From assembly GCA_021399435.1 (NCBI GenBank), contig JAJTUP010000001.1, positions 3,534,001 through 3,598,000 of the forward strand: a stretch of DNA of 64,000 nucleotides. The letters are read 5' to 3'. This stretch comes from Diaporthe sp. PMI_573. Its lineage: Eukaryota; Ascomycota; Sordariomycetes; Diaporthales; Diaporthaceae. Below the pieces are notes generated by a model. It saw only the letters and a list, made by a program, of their open reading frames with translations. It ran no database searches and had not been told where the DNA came from. Both the position numbers and the translations under genes were made by a program. This document shows positions 1 through 11,566 of this stretch, piece after piece. Position 1 is the stretch's first letter. Each line of letters opens with the position of its first letter.

Positions 1-3000
1 AACTACACATACCCAGCACCTCCCGGCGTCTCGCCCGCAGCATCTGGCACTTCCCACCCGACTCCTGTCGCTACCCCTGCCACATCTCCCAGTGCTCCTT
101 CGACGACAGGAGGGAGCTCTGTTGCCGGTGCCACCTCCAACACGCCGGCCAGCGGCCATGCCGCTAACACCAGCCTTTATCAATGTGCCGACTGTCTGAA
201 GAGATACTCTCGCCCGGAGCATCTCCAACGACACATAGCCACTCACACGCTGGGGAAGCGCTTCATCTGTGACGTACGTCTTCGCATCCTGCCGCGCGTG
301 CGGCTCGCTCCCATCCAGGGGCCGCATGCTTCTTGGAAACCCCCGTCCCGTCGCTAATGTCATGATTCAGGTCTGCGGCAAGGCTTTTGGACGCGCTGAT
401 CTGCTGAAGAGACACCGTGCCAACCATGACGATGATGGCAATGGCACCAAGAGGCGGCGCATCAACTCGTCTCCCGGCGCCGGCCGTGTCGCCCATGCCT
501 GCCAGGCCTGCGCAAAGGCCCGCGTCAAGTGTGAGGAGTCCAAGCCGTGCACACGGTGTCGCAACCGCAACTTGACCTGTGAGTATGCTTCCTCCGAGGC
601 AGGCTCCGCTGCTGCGATGCATCTCTTGCACCTCTCAGCGAACGCGCACTCCTCCGGCGCCACCACGCCCACTTCCTCTGCGCCCATGGCTCCAGCTGGC
701 CACGGAGCGATTCCCACCGCGCATCACTTGGGTTCGCGGTCGCTGCGCTCCAATGCGGCTGAGGCTATGCATACACATGGGCTCCACAACCCTGCCGCGC
801 CTGCGATGACGAATCTTGTGCATGCCCAGTCAACCAGTACCAGCACTTCCATCCTAGCCAACAATCCACCAATCAACGGCGAGGCTGCCCAGCTACCCAC
901 CCCTGAGACCTTGATGGACCAAAGTGAGTCGTCTCTTTTCCTCTTGTCTATGTCTCATACCGGAGCTTTGTTGTCTTGGCAAGGCTTCTTCATCTTAAGG
1001 TATTCGCGTCGCGTCTATCTGTGGCTCCTGCTGGCACCGCACCCTATGCTATGATGTCGTCCCTTATATCACCAACGTCTTTCATGCCCTCTCAATCATG
1101 TCACTTCCCTTCGGATGCTTTGCCAGGCTAGGCTCTATCCCATCAGTTCCACTTGCTGGCTCTTCCTGAACCTCCAAACCTCCTCCTTCCTCTCACCGGC
1201 AATTTATCACATTCCTTTGTCAAGCACGAGCAGGAGATGTCAGACGATTTCTGGACGGATTCACTGACCCTGGACGACGAAGACAACCCGGATGGCTACC
1301 ACGGGTCGTATCAAAGTCAGAGTATGGTGGATATGAACAGGATACCCTTTTCAGATTTTCTGCGAGACGTTCTCTACGACCAGCAGCAGCAGCAGCAGCA
1401 GCAGCAACAGCAACAACAAATAGACTCTCAGAAAATGGCTGAGGCGCAAGGCCTTGCTGTACTGGACTTCTGCGACGACGCCAACCTCGAGATGAACGAT
1501 CTTGATTTTGGCATGCTCGACAACTGGAACATTGGTAACGTTCACGGAATGCTTGCCACAGACCCGAACTTGGCCAACTACGTCTCCACCCAGCCAGAGG
1601 ACACTGCCGATATGTCTCGGATGCGCCAACGCCTAGTCAAGATATGGACAAATTCGCCCTGGCGGTGGATGCCCGACGGACACAAAGACAATATCCACAA
1701 CCAGAAGAGCGGCCTCCCGTTGGCTGACATACACGCCACACAGCTAAAGCCTGACAGGATTATCCATGACAAGCTGGACTCATCTGGACGCGATAAGATC
1801 CTCGCTATCGTTCTTAGTACTTGTCAGAACAATATCATGTTGAGCCGCGTCGCGTCGTCGTTTCCTTCGACTGAGGTGATGGACTCCTTGGTTCATATAT
1901 TCTTAGCGTGGCACTTGTGTCAGGTTTCAGAGTTCATCCATTTTGGAACGTTTGCCTTAAATGCGCAATGCCCTGAATGGTCGGCAGTTGCTGCGTCAGC
2001 TGGTGGGATCCTCACATCTGTGCAATCCCTAAGAAAGTTTGGGTTTGCGTTGCAAGAGGCAGTCCGTAAGAAGCCAACGCCGTATTCCACTGTTCAGATT
2101 CTGAGTACTAACGAGCGCGTTAGGTGTCACCATCGTTAACAGATTCGAGGATAACAACTCCAAAGTTCAGGATCAGAGTCTAGTTCAAGCTCTTGTCTTG
2201 GGTCATGACATTGGACTATGGAGTGGCAACAGGAGGCGCATGGAAATAGCCGAATGCCGTAAGTGAAGTAAAGCCCATATTGTGTGCCGATACGTGCTAA
2301 TTCAAAGACCCAAGATTTGAACATTCCAATCGCGATGATCAGGGGCAGAGGCATGTTCCAAAGGTCTGCGTACCCGCCCATTCAAGTCGACCCTGCAGAC
2401 GACGGGGCCGTGCTAGAAGAAAAGTGGAAGACGTGGTCTCACCGAGAGTCTTGGAAAAGGTGAGCACCCTGTCCCGAGAACATTGCGCAAAGATGCTGAT
2501 GGAGCGGTACAGACTCATCTTTCACTTATATCTCCGAGACGCACAAACGTCCATGACGTCCATGAATAACCCCCACATATCTTACGCGGAATTGACCCTG
2601 CCGCTTCCCGAGGCCCGGGAGCTCTGGTTTGCAAAGACCGCCCGGGAATGGAAGATGCACTATCTGGAAAGAAATGCTGGCCAGGATCGACGGCCGCCTT
2701 CACTCGGCGACCTCTTGCGCGACATCAACCTCCTGGCGACCGATCATCATCGTCTGGATGTTCAGTACGCCGTTTCCATCTACCTTCACGGCTTCTGGTC
2801 TCTTATCCGGGAGTACCGGCAGATGAATGCCATTTATCGGTGGTCGGCATTTTCCCCGTCCACAGCAGGAAACCCAAATATCCTGCTGCAGTCTCGCCAC
2901 CAGGAGCTTGTCAAGGCTCTGGAGCAGTTCCAAGCCACTGCTCTGCAGAATTGGCCACACATGCTCAGTGCCCAGGAGAAAGTCGTTCTCAATCTTCTTT

Positions 3001-3599
3001 TTGTGAACCTGCACGTAAGCCTGGAGGATCTGCAGCTATTCTCAGGCAAGGAGGGTGATGAGCAGGCTAAGAGGATCTACCCATCTCTACAACGGTGGGC
3101 GCAGGACTCCGAGTCCCGCCGTTCTTTATGGCACGCAGGACAGATTCTAAGGTGGGCAAAGGAGTTTCCACCCGGCCACCTAAAGGACTTCTATGCGGTC
3201 GCCGTGCACCATGCTGCGCTGGCGATATGGACATGGGGCGTGCTGACCCGCGCAATCAGGCGTGCGGCCGGACTGCAGCCGGGGTTCAACCACAGCGAGC
3301 CGCTCATCTACCTGGACGGCCCAGAGATGAGTGAGACCGCCCAATTTACGTCGTACGGCACGGGCAGGCCCGCCATACGCGGACCTGTGAAGAAGGGTCA
3401 AGGCAGCGGCCGAGACAGCGCTGGTGGCGGCAGTGGTGTGGCGGAGAGTCTGATCGAGGAGCCCAAGCCCACGATGGCCATTGTCGAGGAGGTTTTCCGG
3501 ACAAACTTTCTGAACGGTCCCGTTGCGCCTATCGTTGAGAATTTGTGTCATCTGATCAAGCAGCTTGGGAATGCTGCCTGGGCTGTCGGCTTGGGCTGA
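1..3599 (+). CDS. Transcription factor with C2H2 fingers, a Zn2Cys6 cluster and a fungal_trans-like domain (5' partial)
   Basis: Nuclear DNA-binding regulator. The reading frame is open from base 1, so the start lies upstream of the window. Likely exons are 1-273, 371-923, an unresolved middle part, about 1147-2065, 2124-2258, 2315-2459 and 2513-3599. Two C2H2 fingers come first (YQCADC..HLQRHIATH, then FICD/VCGKAF..LLKRHRANH, split by intron 1). A fungal binuclear cluster follows with spacing CX2CX6CX5CX2CX6C (about 493-579). A Ser/Thr/Pro/Ala-rich linker and a 13-glutamine tract (1381-1419) precede a long alpha-helical C-terminal half typical of the fungal_trans domain. The introns at 2066-2123, 2259-2314 and 2460-2512 each restore frame exactly. 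The junction between 923 and 1147 is not resolved: the donor at 924 leaves phase 1 but the acceptor at 1146 is phase 0. The target genes cannot be inferred from the sequence. Confidence 0.85.
1381..1419 (+). repeat. CAG/CAA repeat encoding polyglutamine
   Basis: Thirteen consecutive glutamine codons, mostly CAG with CAA interruptions at the 3' end, lie in frame inside the transcription factor gene. Such tracts are common in fungal activators and vary in length between strains. Confidence 0.95.
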
Positions 3600-4424
3600 A
3601 AGGTCTTGAGAATCATGGATTCGGCAACGACTTCGCATCGGCAGCACTCCTTCTGGAATCGCCATCTACTCTGCTGGACCAATCTCCGGGTGATCACCTA
3701 AAGCTCTACCCAGAAACAGTGGGCCAGAGTGAGTTTCCACCAGCTCTCAGAGAAAGGGTTTCATGCGGAGATAGTTGAACTACTTCCCAGACATGTGTAC
3801 ATATATGCGTACATGCACAAACCTCGTTCTACGCGGCGCCATATTTGCAACCCAGCAATGGCCCATGGCTCACAGTCGAAAGGTACACAAACACTGAGAC
3901 ATTTTTCAAACCTCAGATGTGCGAAAGAGTGTATACTCTGGACATTGCAGATATAAGAGTGCCTGTACACGGTTATAGATAAAATAATACCATTGACGTG
4001 GAACACCCTTTCTCAAGTGAATGATGTTGTCTCAGACTTAACCGCTCACTCAGCTACTGCTGCGGTCCTGACATGTGGCCATCTTTCTCGAGGCGAATAC
4101 TAGGCCTCATCTAGACCTCTGTCTCGACTCTAATGGGTATTAAAATGAACTCTCCTGTCGCACTTCATGTCTGCATAGTCTCAGAGCATGAGAAATGCCT
4201 GTGGTAGCATCAGCGGGCCGCATGGTGGCCGGCCACATTGTGTCAGACAGGCTGGCCGCTACATTGTGATGCTGTACAGCACATGCATCGTACTGCAGGC
4301 TGCGCCTCAGGGCTGATTCCGCAGCAAGGCTCTTGGTATAAGTATGAGCCTGTGGTCTTAAACCCCACTCACTTCAAATGTTCTTGGAGGGCTTCTCTCG
4401 ATAAACAGGCACAATCTTCTTCCA
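3600..4424. other. Intergenic, no gene seen
   Basis: This is the 3' flank of the transcription factor gene and the 5' flank of the broken gene that follows. I see no conserved reading frame, RNA gene or repeat. Confidence 0.6.
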
Positions 4425-7400
4425 ATGGCTTCTTTCGGGAACTCACAAAATGCTTTCCTGATGGCATCTCAAGAGACCACAGTAGCCTTTGCCTACCTGA
4501 ATTTCGACTTTGCCCACGTCAAGTACAATATGCCCGAGGAGTACAAAGAGCTGGGGGGAGGCCCTGTCACAGCGCCGCGAGGAGACAGCTGAGGATGGTG
4601 ATATCCATGTGACGGCGAGAGAGCTAGGCGCCTTGTTCCATGGCATTATGCCCGATGCCCCAAACCTGATTCTTGCATACGGGCGGAGGGCGGGCGAGGT
4701 AGCTGGGAAGGATAAGGCCATACAGAAGACAGCAGCAAGGCAGAGGGTTCTTGCTGACCACATGGGTGCCGACGGCACATCCATCTGTGCATTACCTTTG
4801 TGTTCACACAAGCACACGGTTACTACGTTGTTGTTGCTGACAGAAAAGCTGATAGGGGCTGCAGCGACTTCAGGCAAGGAGAGGCTGACAATGCACTTGC
4901 TGGCGTGCATGCTGGCACGAATTTAGCTTTGTGGGGAGGCAGTATCCATTTGGAGCGAGTTGCTTGAGCAAAGGAAGATTCGTTTACAGAAGCTTGTGAC
5001 AGAATCTGACATTGGCTTCAATATGTCTGATCTCACTGCTTCTCGGATCGAAATCAGCCGTGCCAGGCCCGATGATTAGGATGCAAGTGCACAGTATGAA
5101 CAAATGCTATTGCTTGTTATGCAATTTCACGATTAGACTTATCCATACTTACTAACAACATGACAATAGAGCATGGCTTCAGGCTGCTGACACTGCCAAA
5201 GCTCTCCAACAGACACAAATGAGACTCATCATGGACAATATTTCCTTCTCAGTATCAACCCATGAGACACTTTACGAAGGAGTTGTCGATGCCTTGTCAA
5301 GTGCTCTGATCCCCCTGGAAAACTTGATCAAGGGAGTGCCACAAAGAATCAACAATGGTGCTGTACTACTTGGGCTTTCTTCCTGGCATCTATACCCCGA
5401 CATTACTCCTAGGAGGCACAAACCAATATAAAGCGCAGAAAGATGATCTGGTGGGTAGAGAAGGTGTCATCACAATCAGACTCACCAACCAGAATGCAGA
5501 TGACAAAGGTGTCTTCTGGTCTCTCCCTCTTTCCCATGCTAAATACCATGGAAATCCAATCACCGTTAAGCATTATGCAGGAGTCAAACAGTCACAGGTC
5601 ACATTCGAGAACTTTGTGTTCGTCGTACTCGGCAGCGTCACCCGCAGCTGGAAGTCTCCCCTAGTCGATACGAGTATCCTGTTTCAACTGATCTGTATGC
5701 TCGCCGCGGCTTTGAAGTCTTGGACCCTGAAGCATTTTGCTTTGTACGGCGGTAGTCACTTTCAAGCTAGATTGGAGTGGCTGCTTTGCTTGGGCGCCGC
5801 GGCCAAGGGATACTTCCAAGCGACTGGTCTTGAACTGCAGCTGATCAATCGTCTCATCTCGTTCGGCCAAAGGCGATGGGTCCCATGACTTACGCTTCTT
5901 CGGCTTGACTGACTTCGTGTCTCTGGCTTGTAGCTTCAATGAGCCTCGGGGACTTTCCCAAACACCAATCAATGGCCAGGTTGAGTCTCCAATGCCTGTC
6001 AAATTCCTCTCAAACTGGGCTGATAGGGAGCTTGAGCCAGAGATGACCGGGCGCTTTGTCACATATTGTGGATCTACATCCACAACGCTCGAGCGCAGAA
6101 CAGTTCACCGCAAGAAAAGACAGAAAGTGCCCGATATTGAGCAGGCCACACAATTATATCACTGGGGCAACCCTCCAAAGAGATACCAGGCCTTGGGAAA
6201 GTCTATAGACGACATCGACCAAGTCTCTCCAGATGGGCGGGCCATGATTGCCCGGGCCCTGGAAAAGATCGGGAACCTTTCAGATTTCTCTGCGGGGACC
6301 CAGATACTGCGGCCATCTTCTTGCCAGAGGATTTGTTCCAGCTGGTCGCTGACACTCACAAGGTCAAGTCGAATCACATGGATGTCCCACAGCTCGTTCG
6401 ATGCGTAGAGCAGGGCGAACTTGAGACTGAATGGCTCATTTGCCTGCTTCTTGATTTCTTCGACCGTCCAATTTCAGAGTGTTTAGTAGAATCACTGATG
6501 GCAATAGCCGCGGCAGAAAAGATTTATTCAAATCTAAGAGGTGCGAAGGTTTACCTCCAAGTCACTTTCCTCCACGATCAGCAAGTCCAGTTGGTGGACC
6601 AAGTTCCAGAAATCAGAACGGCAGACATTAAAGGCTATATTTAGCTGCATTGCACATTTTCAGACCGGCGGTCTTGACTTGGACACAAGCACTATAGGGC
6701 CCGAGACCTTGGCCGTCTGCCATGCCAGCTCGGTCTTTGTGGCGTGGCGCCTGCTCAGCGACCCGTTGGATGTCGACTCCATAACAGGGAACATCGGCAA
6801 GCCAGGATTAGTACTTCTACTATCACCAGTGAGCCCCCAGATTCGAAAGCTTGACATAGCTTTGTAACACATGGTCGCTCGCGAGCCTTTTGACAAGTCT
6901 CCCTCTGAAGGCTTCGGCGGAGCATCATTTCACCTGTCGTGCACGGGGTTATGAGCTAGACTTAGAACTCAAACGGCGTGGAGATCGAGATTCTGCAGGG
7001 TTTTTACTGGAGGCCACAGTCTCTCTGCACGATAATGGAGAATGGGTGGCGGACCTCAACATCCTTGGAGCCTAAACACTCTGGATGATGCACCAGCCAC
7101 TCCCTAGCTGTCAACACTCGCCGGGCAAGAAACTAGATATCAAACCCCTGGCACCTGTTGTATCCGTAGACAGTTGGTTAGAAATGCTAGATCTACCCAT
7201 TCACCACGGAACTTTTCGGGCTCATGGGAACTGAGATGTCGTGGTCCTTCCCAAGACCCCTTGCTGGACCTGCGTTTCTTCGACGATACAAGAAATTGTT
7301 AAAACCAGAAATTTGACCCAGGAGCAGGAAAAGAAAGCAAGAGATGCGAGTAGCAAGTTGGAAGAACCAGGCTGGGAGACTGATCAGGATAGCAATGGCT

Positions 7401-7547
7401 TTCCTCCCCCCCCCTCACCCGAGTTTCGACGAAACGCCTCCTTCGATATCCGATTTCCCTCACCTGATCGGGGGCAACAGCTTAGAGGGGGAAACAAGTG
7501 GGCGCAAGGAAGTAACCACGGAGAATAGTGTATTTCTCATATTTTAG
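4425..7547 (+). pseudogene. Broken copy of a large fungus-specific protein of unknown function
   Basis: Pieces of one protein can be followed across the whole span in all three plus frames. They start with MASFGNSQNAFLMASQETT at 4425 and end with ENSVFLIF before a stop at 7547. From memory they match a roughly 1000-residue family found in Fusarium, Colletotrichum and relatives that has no assigned function. Two introns still look normal: 4787-4855 restores TSI-WAAATSG, and 5094-5169 precedes AWLQAADTAKALQQTQ. Damage includes a frameshift at the G6 run 4553-4558 and in-frame stops at 4924-4926, 5077-5079, 5886-5888 and 5910-5912. Further frame changes occur near 5405, 5950, 6293, 6642 and 6870, and again before the last codons. 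Several stops sit where Trp, Gln or Arg is expected, which fits C:G to T:A change. It cannot make the full protein. The family assignment is recollection, while the breaks are read directly. Confidence 0.75.
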
Positions 7548-7837
7548 ATAGATGGACACTCTGCCTGCCGTGGACGTGTCGGCCTACAGAAGCTGTGAGC
7601 TATTGCTTTCAAGCCACTTCCAAGGTTCCACGCTCCAAATCATGTGCGAGTTGTTGTCAAAATCAACCAGCCTCTTCCGTATCAATCGACGAGCATAATA
7701 AGTTTCCTAGGAGTAGATATAAACCAAACGCACGGTCACTTTCACTAAGGTCACAGGAACATGATTGGGTGTAAATAGGGACTCGGAACGGTCTGATTCA
7801 TTGGCGCGCAAAGCCTTTGCCACCATAGCCAAGAGTT
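7548..7837. other. Intergenic, convergent 3' ends
   Basis: A short spacer between the 3' end of the pseudogene and the 3' end of the P450 gene on the other strand. Nothing recognisable lies in it. Confidence 0.6.
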
Positions 7838-9602
7838 TCAGACTTTCGAGGACGCGGGAAGGAAGAACGCAACTTTGACCCCGTCGCCGGGCTGTAAGAC
7901 TATCTCGGCCTTGAGCGTCGGGTTGCCGCCGTCCACCTGGTCCATGTAGCTCTCGACCCTCTCGAACCGCTGGAACAGCCTCGTCAGCACGTAGCCCATC
8001 TCTGTGAGCGCGAACTGCTGCCCTATGCAGATCCTCGGGCCTCCATTAAAGGGAACTATATTTTCCATACGGGTCAGCATCGGGGGACTTGGAAAGCGAC
8101 AGGTTTGAGAAAGGATGGAACTCACTATACTGCCATGGCTTGGGTTGCCAGTGATACCACCTCTCGGGCGAGAACTCCCCGACGGGCTTGAAGTCCTTGG
8201 ACACGGGCGGGTAGAGGTCCTCGCGGCGCTGCATCAGCAGGGTCGAGTAGCCTACTGGCGTGTCCTTGAGCACGGCGATCGGCTCCGTGCCGTCCGGCCC
8301 TCCGCCCCGGGGCAGCAGGGTATCCTTGAGGGCGGCGCGCACGTTGAAGGGCACGACGGGGTACAGACGCAGGGTCTCGTTCATGACGTTCTGGAGGTAC
8401 TTCATGCCCTTGAGGTCGGCGTAGGTCGGGGTCCTGTGCGGGCCGACGGTGGAGAGGATTTCGGCGCGCAGCCTGGCCACCACCTCCGGGTGCCGGCCCA
8501 ACTCGTAGATGGTCCAGGACAGGCTGGAGGCCGTCGTGTCGCGGCCGGCGAGGAGCACGGCCACCAGCTGGTCGCGGAGGACCTTTGGGTCCCGCGTGTA
8601 CGATGCCAGCTCGTGGAGGAAGGTGTACGACATGTCGGACTTGGTCTTCGACGCCAGCTCTTCGGGAGTTAGGAGGAGGGCCCTGTGCACGTACTCCATG
8701 ACGAAGGCATTCATCGTGGCTAGGCACCTTCGGAAGTGTCTCTTGGGGACCAAATCGCGGAGGCCTGGGCCGGCGCGCGTGATGATATTCTGGATGCGCT
8801 GTACTTCGTTAAAGGCGTCTGCGAACTCTTGCCGCGGGTTGCTTTGTTCATAGTCAGGCCTCGTCCTGTTTGTTTCGTTCGGGAACAGTGAGCTGAGCTC
8901 TTACCTGAGGGACTTCACATCCTTGCCCAAGAGGAAGTCTGTTGCCACGTCCAGCGTGTACCTGAAGAAGAGGTCACTGATATCCATGACCCGCCCGTTC
9001 ACAGCACCCAGGTCGACTTGCTGGTCTTCCCCGTTGAGTGGGCCCCCATTCGCCATGGCTTTCAAAAGTGTTTCGAGATGTGACTCGAAACAGTGAAGGT
9101 CACTGACTCTGTCCTTGATAAACTGGGGCCTCAACAGCTGCCTGCTCGTGTGCCACATCTGGCCGTCTGTCACAAATATACTGTCGCCCAGGAACTCCTC
9201 CCATTCCTGATGGAAGGGCTCGCCCTTTCCGAAGTCTCCGAACTGAGTCGCCAGAATGGCCTTGATGTTCTCGTGGTCTGCCGTGAAGACGACTCGTCTA
9301 TCAAAGGCACGCACCTCGAGAGTATAGGCGCCATTGCCGTCGCTGTCCACGCCGGTTTTTCGGAAGTAATACCGCCAGTTCTCAAGGTTTCTGTGGTGTA
9401 TGGTGGCTTGGACGGCCGAGTAGATAAAGTCAAGGCCGTAGGGCAGCCTGTAAGAGACGGCTATAGCCCTGGAGCCAAGTTGATTTATACGATAGCTCTC
9501 ATATAGCCGTTGAAAACATGCGAAGATGACATAGGCACCAAGGACGACAGCGATGAGGGCCTTGGGAGACAAAAGCTCCCATGCATTCTCCAACAGGCCC
9601 AT
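7838..9602 (-). CDS. Cytochrome P450, CYP52-like (fatty acid/alkane hydroxylase type)
   Basis: Haem monooxygenase, probably anchored in the endoplasmic reticulum. Exons on the minus strand are 9602-8905, 8841-8126 and 8055-7838, giving 543 residues, the usual length. The N-terminal anchor is about residues 15-33 ([16 protein letters not shown]). The I-helix motif AGRDTT lies near residue 331, the ExxR motif ETLRLYP near 393, and the haem loop [10 protein letters not shown] near 473-482 with its Cys ligand. The phrase [15 protein letters not shown] is typical of the CYP52 clan, whose members hydroxylate alkanes and fatty acids at the terminal carbon. The true substrate here is unknown. The start is placed at 9602, just before the membrane anchor; an upstream in-frame ATG at 9761 would add 53 residues ahead of the anchor and is less likely. 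An alternative acceptor giving a 39-nt first intron (8866-8904) exists, but the 63-nt intron has a good CTGAC branch site. Confidence 0.93.
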
Positions 9603-9783
9603 TTTTGAGAGTTGACTTTGGCTCTGTGAATGGATTGTGGAATGGTGATATTGGCGCACTCGGACAGCCGCGTGTTCGAGATGATTGGACCACCAATTTG
9701 TCATTCGAGGCCAGGCAGCCGACCTGGCTGTGGAGTTATTGAATTGAATCGTTGGGTGCACTTCTTGGGATATAATGTCAGAC

Positions 9784-9799
9784 TGTCAACCGGTTGACA
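9784..9799. promoter_or_regulatory. Perfect 16-bp palindrome upstream of the P450 gene
   Basis: The sequence TGTCAACCGGTTGACA is identical to its reverse complement. It sits about 180 bp upstream of the P450 start codon. A half-site-like TGTCA also lies just before it at 9776-9780. Position and symmetry suggest a dimeric regulator site, but no factor is known for it here. Confidence 0.4.
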
Positions 9800-11113
9800 C
9801 CAGCGGAGACATTATATGATTAGACACGATGCAGGGCCTGCCAGTTGACTGCAAGAGTCCAAGAAACCGAGGGGTCAGTAGCCGGGTCAGCCAGTACCTA
9901 AGCATTGACGTCTGGATCGAGCAGGGCGAGTCTCTGTGAACCGGGGAGGTGACGACTTATTTGAAGACTGGCGAGAGGTGGACCGGAGGAGTGTCAGAGA
10001 CAGTCCGGGCAGATTCAGAGGTCCGACTCCTGGGTGCACCGGATTGGAGGAGGAGGAGGAGGAGGAGGAGGAAGGCGGAGTAGTCTTGTCAAAAATAGCC
10101 AAGACCAAAGGTGACTACGGGGGCTTTGCAAGTGTCCAACATGGCAAGGTCTACGTGCACGAGACTGGATCGGCATCGGCCGGGACGACGATCCCTGAAT
10201 GCAGCAGCACTTTGTGGGCAGGATGTGGATTGGACCTCGCAGCTCGCAGGTACGAGAATCTGCAGCCAGTCCCAGCAGTTTCATTGAGGGCCCGGGTCGA
10301 TCCCGGACATGTGCTGCATTGATCTGGATGTCACCCAGTGTCCTTTTTTTTCTCTCTCTCTTCTTGACGCAGGCCCGGCTCCGGAGTCAGAGCCCAAGGC
10401 GCTTGCACATAACCGGATACCAGCTCGCACGGCTCTCCACAATCCCGAAGGGTCACGGCAAATAAGCAACTACCTACAGACGGTGTATCAGAGGCCCTGG
10501 CAGCATTCCCCTTATGTAGAGTATGTTGTGGCTCGGGCATAGACGGCTGAACATTGTGCAACTGAAGACAGCGGTGGCGAGGATGTTTACCAGGGCACTC
10601 AAATGGTACCTTGAAGGCGGAGCTGCCCTCCAGAGATGGGCCGAGGACAATCTGCACAATGGGAGAGAGGTCTTGGGCAAACCAGATGGCAGCCGAGGCA
10701 GACGAGAAATCTCACAAGCACCTGAACGTGGGGAAGCTTAGTTAATAAGCCTGCTACCGCGGTGTGCCTGTCCCCAGGTGGTCGAGAAAGAGTTCTGAGT
10801 GCGGGGAAACGGGGCAGGGTGCGGCTCTTCCACGAGTGCTCCGTCGGCTTTCTGAGGCTGAAACGCAAAAAAAAAGCATGGCTAAGCAGGAGTCCCCGTA
10901 CCTGCACCAACACTTGCATCCTGCACCTGTATATGTGTAGCATGACCCCTGTTTATGTACGTTTACGGACAGGGGGGGTGTACAAACAACCAAGCTCAGC
11001 GCATGCAAACACAGGGCCAGCACCCACATACTGTGTATTCAACGTCGACATCAACAACCCCTGTCTGACCTAACACACTGTACAATCCCCCGTTCTTCAC
11101 AGCCACGACCATC
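9800..11113. other. Intergenic between P450 and TBCA genes
   Basis: A divergent promoter region of about 1.3 kb. It contains a (GGA)n microsatellite at about 10046-10074 and a TC-rich stretch near 10345-10370. Small open frames occur on both strands, but none shows a family motif or a consistent splice pattern. Confidence 0.55.
10046..10074. repeat. (GGA)n microsatellite
   Basis: An uninterrupted run of GGA triplets in a noncoding region. Confidence 0.9.
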
Positions 11114-11566
11114 ATGGCTCCCCCAACGCCCCTCGCCGTCGCCACCTCGTCCGTCCAGCGCCTCGTCAAGGAGGAGGCCTACTACCACAAGGACCTCGCC
11201 AGCCAGCAGGCCCGCATCGCCAAGCTTGAGAAGGACATCGGCGAGAAGAGCGCCGACCTGGACGAGAACGCCGAATACGTCCTCAAGCAGGAGGTCTGCC
11301 AGCCCCTTCACCCCCCAACCCCCCCCCGCCACCCTTTCCCTCATCATGCCGAGCATTGTTGACTCATATCCCCACAGAAACAAGCCGCAGAGGAGACCAA
11401 GAACGTTTTCGGCCCCCTGCGCAGCCGCATCGCAGATGCCGTCGCCAAGCTGGAGGAGCAGATCGCCATCGGCGAGAGCAGCGGCGACGCCGGCGCAGAG
11501 GCCGAGCTTGTCAAGGCGAGGGAGGTGCTCAAGCAGGGCCAGGACGCCCTCAAGACGGAGGCGTAG
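11114..11566 (+). CDS. TBCA: Tubulin-specific chaperone A (tubulin cofactor A)
   Basis: Small cytosolic helical-bundle chaperone that captures folded beta-tubulin in the tubulin folding pathway (yeast Rbl2, fission yeast Alp31). Exons are 11114-11293 and 11378-11566, giving 122 residues; the 84-nt intron falls after LKQE in phase 0. The protein is almost entirely alpha-helical and charged. Its N-terminal part carries the family pattern SSVQRLVKEEAYYHKDL and the second half reads AAEETKNVFGPLRSRIADAV. The size fits the family (about 105-125 residues). The neighbours are unrelated single genes. Confidence 0.93.

Noticed and set aside
8115..8672. Plus-strand open frame of 185 codons inside the P450 gene
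   Set aside because: It is antisense to the P450 exon with AGRDTT and ETLR motifs and has no family resemblance.
8866..8904. 39-nt first intron for the P450 gene
   Set aside because: It keeps the frame but is unusually short and lacks a branch site. The 63-nt alternative (8842-8904) has CTGAC before its acceptor and also keeps the frame.
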